64,000 nt of DNA from contig JAJKFH010003627.1 of assembly GCA_023333565.1 (NCBI GenBank), positions 7,049,501-7,113,500 on the forward strand. Direction: 5' to 3'. Source of the stretch: Puffinus mauretanicus. Lineage: Eukaryota > Chordata > Aves > Procellariiformes > Procellariidae. The notes under the pieces are model-generated. The model did no database searches. It was not told where the DNA came from and saw only the letters and a program-made list of their open reading frames with translations. The position numbers and the translations under genes are program-made. How positions within the stretch are numbered: the stretch's first letter is position 1; each line of letters begins with the position of its first letter. Positions 59,863-64,000 of this stretch are shown one piece after another.

Positions 59863-59969
59863 TATTGGCGGGGGTGGAAATAGCCATTTCTTGCCCAGCC
59901 AAGCCGAGGTTTGGCGTCGGACCCGGTGCCGGCCGCAAGTTTGCGGAGCCCCGGGGAGGACGGGGCTGC

Positions 59970-60018
59970 TCGGGAGGGAGCGGGGCGGGGGTGGGGGGGG
60001 GTCATGGGGGGACCCCCC
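59970..60018 (+). other. G-quadruplex-capable G-runs
   Basis: GGGAGGGAGCGGGGCGGGGG is followed by further runs of eight or more G and GGGGGGACCCCCCC. It meets the simple G-quadruplex rule (at least four G3 runs with short loops) several times over. The final part also forms a G/C inverted repeat. Confidence 0.75.
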
Positions 60019-60285
60019 CGCTGCAAACCGCCCCTTGCCGGGGCTGCCTGCCCTCCTGCTCAGCCCGCATCCCTCTCTCGGTTCCCCGCGTTTTGGAGAA
60101 GCAACCCCTGTAATCTCGACACAACTGGTACCGATTTCCTGAGGCTTTGGCCACATCGATACCTTGAGGCGGGGGGTAAATGCGATAAATCAGTTCTGCG
60201 GACAAACTGGGGTTACCTTTCCGAGCTGCCCTAAATGCACTATTTACTCGTTTCTGCGAAGAAGCGCTGAATTAAACGCAATTAT

Positions 60286-60295
60286 TTATTTATAG
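60286..60295 (+). promoter_or_regulatory. MEF2-like site TTATTTATAG
   Basis: An exact match to the MEF2 consensus YTAWWWWTAR inside an AT-rich gap of the CpG domain. Single-motif evidence only. Confidence 0.3.
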
Positions 60296-61002
60296 GGGCT
60301 GGTTAAGCAGTAGAAATCCCGTCGCTGGAGAGCTCGGAAAGATTTTCTGAAGACAGAGGGAAACTCTTATTAATTCTTTGGGGGGAAAGGGCGGAATTAA
60401 AACTGAGGATTTTTCATCGAAGCAGTCACAAAATCTCCCGTGCTTAATAGCTCGGGGAGCAGAAAGGCGAGACAATGGTGAAACCGCGGTCGGAGGGGTT
60501 GGGATTTTGTGCCTGGGCTGCAAGGGACAATTCAGAAACCAGAGAGGAGACGCGCTGCCCCCACCCCGACGGGCACAGCCCCCCCGGCACACGGGGAGAC
60601 CCGTCCCCGCTGCATTAAACAGAGGAGCCATGCAAAGTTTGCCGGTCACTTGAGCAGATTTTTGCACCCCGGGGTTGCAGTCTGTGCCCCAGTTCCTGCG
60701 AGCTACAGGTCCGCGGGGCTGCTCCCAGCCAGGCTTTGGGGGGCGAGGGGGAGCTTCCAGGGGGGTCGCTGAATTTTGGGAAGCATCGCCTGGCTGCCTC
60801 CCGCCGTCCCCCGTTTCAACTCGTTGTGATTAGCGGAGTAGGGAAGGTGCCGGTTGCAAACTCGGGACGGGTGGAGGGGTCCCTTTGCAGAGTCACCCCA
60901 AAAAAGCAAGGAGGGCGATTCCCCGCGGGCTTTGCGGCGTGGTACCCAGGCCAGCCCGGGCACGGCGCCCCGAAAAAACGCCCCCGAAAAGCGATAGCAG
61001 CA

Positions 61003-61027
61003 ATCAAAGCGCCGAGTTTCGCCCAAT
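61003..61027 (+). promoter_or_regulatory. TCF/LEF-like ATCAAAG and CCAAT box
   Basis: ATCAAAG (61003-61009) matches the TCF/LEF core and CCAAT (61023-61027) matches the NF-Y box, 13 bases apart within a CpG island. They could serve an alternative promoter upstream of the one at 62.6 kb. Confidence 0.3.
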
Positions 61028-61138
61028 CGGTTTCCCGGCCAAAAGCGGGTGGTTATTAATTAGAGGGTGCGGGGGAAAGGCAGTGCGAGGGGCTCCCCTC
61101 CTTCCTGGGGAGCAAGCGGGACTTTGGCGGAGCGAGGG

Positions 61139-61172
61139 CTGGAATAGATTGGAATAGATTTAAATAGATTCA
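61139..61172 (+). repeat. Short tandem repeat of GGAATAGATT, three units
   Basis: Two exact GGAATAGATT units are followed by TAAATAGATT. This is a 10-11 bp period repeat at the right edge of a CpG island. It may be a small minisatellite or a helically phased binding array. Confidence 0.7.
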
Positions 61173-61778
61173 CCCCCTCCCTCTCTTGTCCGGGACAATC
61201 ACTTGGTACCCCGTAACCTCTGGGGGAAAAAAAAAAAAACCATATACAATAAAAATAAACACAAGAAAGTGGCACTTGGAGCCTTCTGGTGTCCTGAGCC
61301 AGACCGACCCCCTCTCTTTTTTGGTCAGAATTTGTACAAAATATCAAGCTCAAATTAAAAGGTCCTCTCCCCCCCTCTTATTCTTTCTTGTTCCCTTAAT
61401 TCCTGTCTAAACGGTTTTGCTCTGGGAGAAGAAATCTTTTCTATAGGAGGGAGAGAGGGAAAAAAAACCTTCAAGAAGAGAAGGGTATTATTGTTTTAAT
61501 CCTCTTACCCGCAGTCATTTTAAAACAGGGTGTTTTGGAGCCTGAAATGGCGTCTCGTCTCCCAATCCCATCCTAAATCCTCCTGGGCTGGGAGAGAATC
61601 TAAAGGCAAGGAGTTGGCATCTATTAGCAATCTCTCTAAAGGCTTTAAACTGCTCTTTCTGCTGCGAAGGCATGGCAAAGCTGAAAAGCAAACACAACCA
61701 CCGCTCCAGTTAGTGAGCTCTGCCAGATAACCAGCCCGACCGCTGGACAGGAAGGTACCTGCGAAAATCCCGCAAACA

Positions 61779-61811
61779 GAAAGAAAGAAAGAAAGAAAAG
61801 AAAAGGAAAAG
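61779..61811 (+). repeat. Microsatellite (AAAG)n
   Basis: About five AAAG units followed by AAAAGGAAAAG. A purine tract within the promoter domain. Confidence 0.85.
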
Positions 61812-62310
61812 CTGGTTTTCCTCTTTTTACATCCCGAAAAAAAAAATATTTCGGGGCAGCGTATAAAAAAAAAATTGAAAAGCGGGGGGATGCGTTAACT
61901 GGTCGTTCCCTCTCTGCCGAAGCCCCGTGGCCTCCCCTCCTTGCCCGCTTTCCCTCCCTCTGCCTTCCCCGTCCCCCCCGCACCGGCAAAGCCGCCCGTG
62001 TGCTCCCGGAGCGGAGCTTTCCCGACGGGGCGGGCTGCGGACCCGCCGCCCCCAGCTCCTCTGGGCTCCTTCCATTAGTCCTCATTTTATCTCTGTATAC
62101 CGTCTCCGTGTGCCCCCCCCCACCCCCCGCCCCATTTTAAGGAGCCGCCGAGGGGTACAGCAGGCTAAGCTGGGACAGCGAGGGGGCCAGAAGGAGGGTG
62201 GGGGGCCGCAGCGGCTCTGTAATTAACGCTGGGAGATTATCCCCCACCAGCACCACCACGGCAGGGGCCATCAGGGGAGAGGGAAACTTCAGGGTCTGCT
62301 CCAGCGTGGT

Positions 62311-62331
62311 GCTAAGCAGGGGGCGTGGGGG
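62311..62331 (+). promoter_or_regulatory. KLF/SP-type GC box (GGGGGCGTGGG)
   Basis: AAGCAGGGGGCGTGGGG contains the GGGGCGTGG KLF/SP core in the CpG domain upstream of the candidate first exon. Confidence 0.35.
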
Positions 62332-62440
62332 GGAGGCACGGCTTCCCTTCCCTATGCCTTACGGACCCCATCACTCCCCCCGCGCCCGGCGCTGGGTCTA
62401 GCCCTCCTCCCTCCACCGGCATCCCATCCGCTCCCAGGGA

Positions 62441-62490
62441 TTTAATTAGGCGTTTACACCTCGGCTTGGAGTAAATGACTGGTAAGAAGT
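62441..62490 (+). promoter_or_regulatory. LIM/homeodomain + forkhead cluster with a donor-like sequence
   Basis: TTTAATTAGGCGTTTACACC carries a TTAATTA core and GTTTACAC (forkhead). Shortly after, ATGACTG|GTAAGAAG (GT at 62482-62483) matches a splice donor well. It could end an alternative upstream exon, or the GTAAGA may be incidental. Confidence 0.3.
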
Positions 62491-62494
62491 GTTG

Positions 62495-62516
62495 GGGGGG
62501 GGGGGGAGATGGGGGG
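62495..62516 (+). repeat. Poly(G) runs
   Basis: A run of about 14 G followed by AGAT and a run of 7 G. Likely length-variable and G-quadruplex-prone, just upstream of the putative core promoter. Confidence 0.8.
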
Positions 62517-62536
62517 GTGTATCAGCAGCCCCGTTT

Positions 62537-62546
62537 TGATTGACAG
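62537..62546 (+). promoter_or_regulatory. PBX-MEIS/PREP decamer TGATTGACAG
   Basis: An exact match to the TALE homeodomain heterodimer decamer. Known vertebrate DECA motifs lie close to promoters of embryonic regulators. It sits about 65 bp upstream of the TATA-like word. Confidence 0.5.
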
Positions 62547-62600
62547 GGTGGAGGACCATTGAAAATCTTGCTGGGTAGCTCCCGGGTCGCTATGAAGCTC

Positions 62601-62610
62601 CTTTTAAAAA
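62601..62610 (+). promoter_or_regulatory. TATA-like word CTTTTAAAAA
   Basis: TTTTAAAAA stands alone in GC-rich sequence and would place a start site about 30 bases downstream, near 62,632-62,640. CpG-island promoters are often TATA-less, so this is only a suggestion. Confidence 0.3.
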
Positions 62611-62630
62611 TCCTTCTTCAATGCAGCCTC

Positions 62631-62645
62631 CCGGTAGATGGCAGC
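62631..62645 (+). promoter_or_regulatory. CTCF-like site CCGGTAGATGGCAGC
   Basis: It matches the CTCF core consensus CCASYAGRKGGCRSY at 14 of 15 positions (the third base, A, is G here). Located at the likely transcription start, it could anchor a chromatin loop or boundary. Confidence 0.5.
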
Positions 62646-62799
62646 TCCGCCGGGCGCGGAGGCAGCGCGCAAGCAGCGCGGGCGGATGGAGTAGGGCGGG
62701 CCGGGGCGCAGCGCTGCGCCCGCTCCCCGCGCGGGCCGCGCTCCCACGCGTGTCACCGCTCCCACGGCGGGCGGAGAGGCTGCGCCGCCGCCGCCTCAG
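62632..62799 (+). other. Candidate first exon of an unidentified gene
   Basis: A very GC-rich segment ending in GCCGCCGCCTCAG|GTAAGAATCC. GT at 62800-62801 is a near-perfect splice donor (CAG|GTAAGA). Left of it are a CTCF-like word, a TATA-like word and a PBX/MEIS decamer at promoter-like distances, so a plus-strand transcript running out of the window is plausible. The start is approximate. An ATG at 62592 opens a frame (MKLLLKILL...) that continues past the donor. It has a signal-peptide-like start, but the rest is compositionally biased (Arg/Ala/Gly), so I treat the exon as probably non-coding. The gene identity is unknown. Confidence 0.45.
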
Positions 62800-63051
62800 G
62801 TAAGAATCCCCAACACCCCCCGCGCAGCGCGGCTCCGGGTGGGTTGGGAATGCGGGGGAAAATAAGGGGAGTTTGGGGCTTGTTTGCGAGGTGGGGGAAT
62901 CGCTCCGTGTGGGACTCCACGCCCGGCGGACGAACCGCTGGCAGGGATGCGCGCACCGCGGAAAGGGGAAGCCCAGCCCGGGCTCCAGCGCAAATCCCAT
63001 CTGCTCCTGTCCCTCTTTTTTGCTTTATTTGGAGTATACTACGCTTTCTCC

Positions 63052-63052
<1 letters not shown>

Positions 63053-63082
<30 letters not shown>
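63053..63082 (+). repeat. 30-base poly(A) run
   Basis: An uninterrupted run of 30 A in an otherwise GC-rich island, about 250 bp inside the putative first intron. No retrosequence is seen to its left, so it is probably an expanded mononucleotide repeat. The exact length may be an assembly artefact. Confidence 0.9.
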
Positions 63083-63083
<1 letters not shown>

Positions 63084-63605
63084 CAAAACCCCAACTACTA
63101 GCCCAGCCCAGGGCCTCGCTCACACGAAACGCGGCGTGGGCTGGGGCCGTGGGCCCGCTCCGCTGTGAGTTTAGGCAACTGGCGGGGAAAAGCGGGGTGC
63201 AACCCGACTCAGGAGAAGGTGGGGACGCGCATCCCTCCGTCTGCCGGGCTCCGAGGCGGGGAGAGCGCAACTTTCTCCCCCATTTACATAATGATGTTTT
63301 AATAAGCCTCGCAGCCCGGTGAGAGCTCGCCGGGGGCAGAAACAACCCCGAGCGGGGCCGGGGGAGAGGGGGAGGCTGGGCGACGGCCGCGCGTGGGGGG
63401 CGGCTCTGGGGCTGGGGTTTTTTTCTGATGCGGCTGGAAGTTGAGTGCGGAAGGGCCGGCGAGGGAAGGCAAAACTCCGGCAGCGCTAGGAAACCTTTCT
63501 AGGGAAAATCACACCCGCACATCACCCCTTTGCGAGGTTAGACGGCAAAACGGACGGGGACCCGCCTGCAAGGGACCCCCCTCCCTGCTCTCACTCTTTA
63601 AGAGG

Positions 63606-63613
63606 TATATAAA
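63606..63613 (+). promoter_or_regulatory. TATA box TATATAAA
   Basis: A consensus TATA word in the CpG domain, which could direct a start near 63,637. It may define an alternative promoter about 1 kb downstream of the first. Confidence 0.4.
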
Positions 63614-63670
63614 TCCCGGACCTGCGCTGTCAGGCTCGCTTGATAAATTAAGGGCTTCGCAGTCGAAACC

Positions 63671-63691
63671 TATTTACACCTCCATTATAGG
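63671..63691 (+). promoter_or_regulatory. Forkhead site TATTTACA and CArG box CCATTATAGG
   Basis: TATTTACA (63671-63678) is a forkhead core, and CCATTATAGG (63682-63691) fits the SRF CArG consensus CC(A/T)6GG exactly. They lie side by side about 60 bp downstream of a TATA box. The surrounding AT-rich 100 bp inside a CpG island looks selectively maintained. Confidence 0.45.
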
Positions 63692-64000
63692 GCTAACCAA
63701 ATGGGGATCAGCGTGCATATTTTTACCGCAAGAGATCTCATACATCTCCGCCAGAGTCGCCCCTCGGGCCATGGGATAACAGATAGGGAAGGGGGGGGCT
63801 CCGCCGCAGCCAGCGCTTGAGCTGAAAAAAGTCCATGTGCCCTCTCGGTGCCGGCTGCCCGGGACACCGGGGACCCGTCCCCCTTGCAGAGGGCAAGGAG
63901 AGGGCGAGGGTGACCTCCCCGGGAGGGGGGTCCCGCCTTGGGGGGATACAGGGGCGCCTGTAGCCCAAAGCAAGGCTTTCGGGGAAGTTTCTCCTCCAAG

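Larger units (their letters stand above)
59865..64000. promoter_or_regulatory. Multi-segment CpG-island domain (promoter region)
   Basis: GC and CpG jump abruptly at about 59,870 and stay high to the end of the window. AT-rich gaps at about 60.2-60.4, 61.2-61.9 and 62.4-62.6 kb divide it into separate islands. Long clustered CpG islands of this kind typically mark promoters of developmental transcription-factor genes and are often Polycomb-regulated. Embedded motifs (listed separately) include MEF2, TCF/LEF, CCAAT, PBX/MEIS, CTCF, forkhead and CArG words. Which gene it belongs to is not decidable from this sequence. Confidence 0.8.

Noticed and set aside
62559..63101. 180-codon frame across the putative first exon with a signal-peptide-like stretch
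   Set aside because: It begins at a TTG (first ATG at 62592), reads through a strong splice donor and into a poly(A) run giving poly-lysine, and is Arg/Ala/Gly-biased by GC content. It is not credible as one protein.
63674..63773. Minus-strand peptide ending in HADPHLVSPIMEV
   Set aside because: The underlying DNA is an AT-rich module with TATA, forkhead and CArG words, which explains its look better than coding. No known family is recognised.
1..64000. Search for endogenous retroviruses, CRISPR-like arrays, rRNA or telomeric repeats
   Set aside because: No LTR pairs, gag/pol-like frames, spaced direct-repeat arrays, rRNA or TTAGGG tracts were seen.

Overview
This is a 64 kb stretch of vertebrate nuclear DNA, most likely from a bird. 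The clearest evidence is the set of CR1 LINE 3' ends (about 3.65, 5.9, 19.8, 28.7 and 51.2 kb). The 51.2 kb copy ends in the ATTCTATG-type octamer tail typical of avian CR1. There is no L1 or Alu, repeat content is low, and there are degraded remnants of ancient amniote repeats. There is no bacterial, viral or CRISPR content, and I recognise no complete protein-coding gene.

From 1 to about 59.8 kb the window reads as an intergenic or very long intronic 'gene desert'. No open reading frame looks like a known protein except pieces of CR1 ORF2. Between the repeats lie many AT-rich blocks dense in homeodomain (TAAT), forkhead, SOX, CArG and palindromic words, at about 1.7-2.0, 2.9-3.2, 6.5-7.0, 8.2, 13.3-13.5, 15.3-15.6, 16.4-16.8, 22.1-22.7, 35.6-35.8, 37.1-37.4, 40.5-40.7, 42.8-43.1, 44.1-44.3, 49.2-49.7, 57.5-57.9 and 58.4-58.8 kb. 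I call these candidate conserved regulatory elements. That is inference, because no alignment could be run. Small CpG-rich patches occur at 21.4-21.7, 47.6-48.4 and 56.65-56.8 kb. The 47.6-48.4 kb patch carries a perfect CRE next to a perfect 10-bp hairpin.

From about 59.88 kb to the end, base composition changes sharply into a 4-kb domain of CpG-island segments. They carry G-runs, TCF/LEF, MEF2, CCAAT, PBX/MEIS, CTCF, forkhead and CArG motifs. A strong splice donor (CAG|GTAAGA) at 62,799/62,800 follows a GC-rich stretch with an upstream TATA-like word. The simplest reading is that the window covers the 5' flank, and probably a largely non-coding first exon, of a plus-strand developmental regulator whose coding exons lie to the right. 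I cannot name the gene.

No previously undescribed multi-gene system is visible. The most interesting items are the promoter domain, the 48.3 kb CRE-hairpin, the (ATTCT)n array at 39.7 kb, the palindromic ancient repeats and the candidate regulatory blocks.
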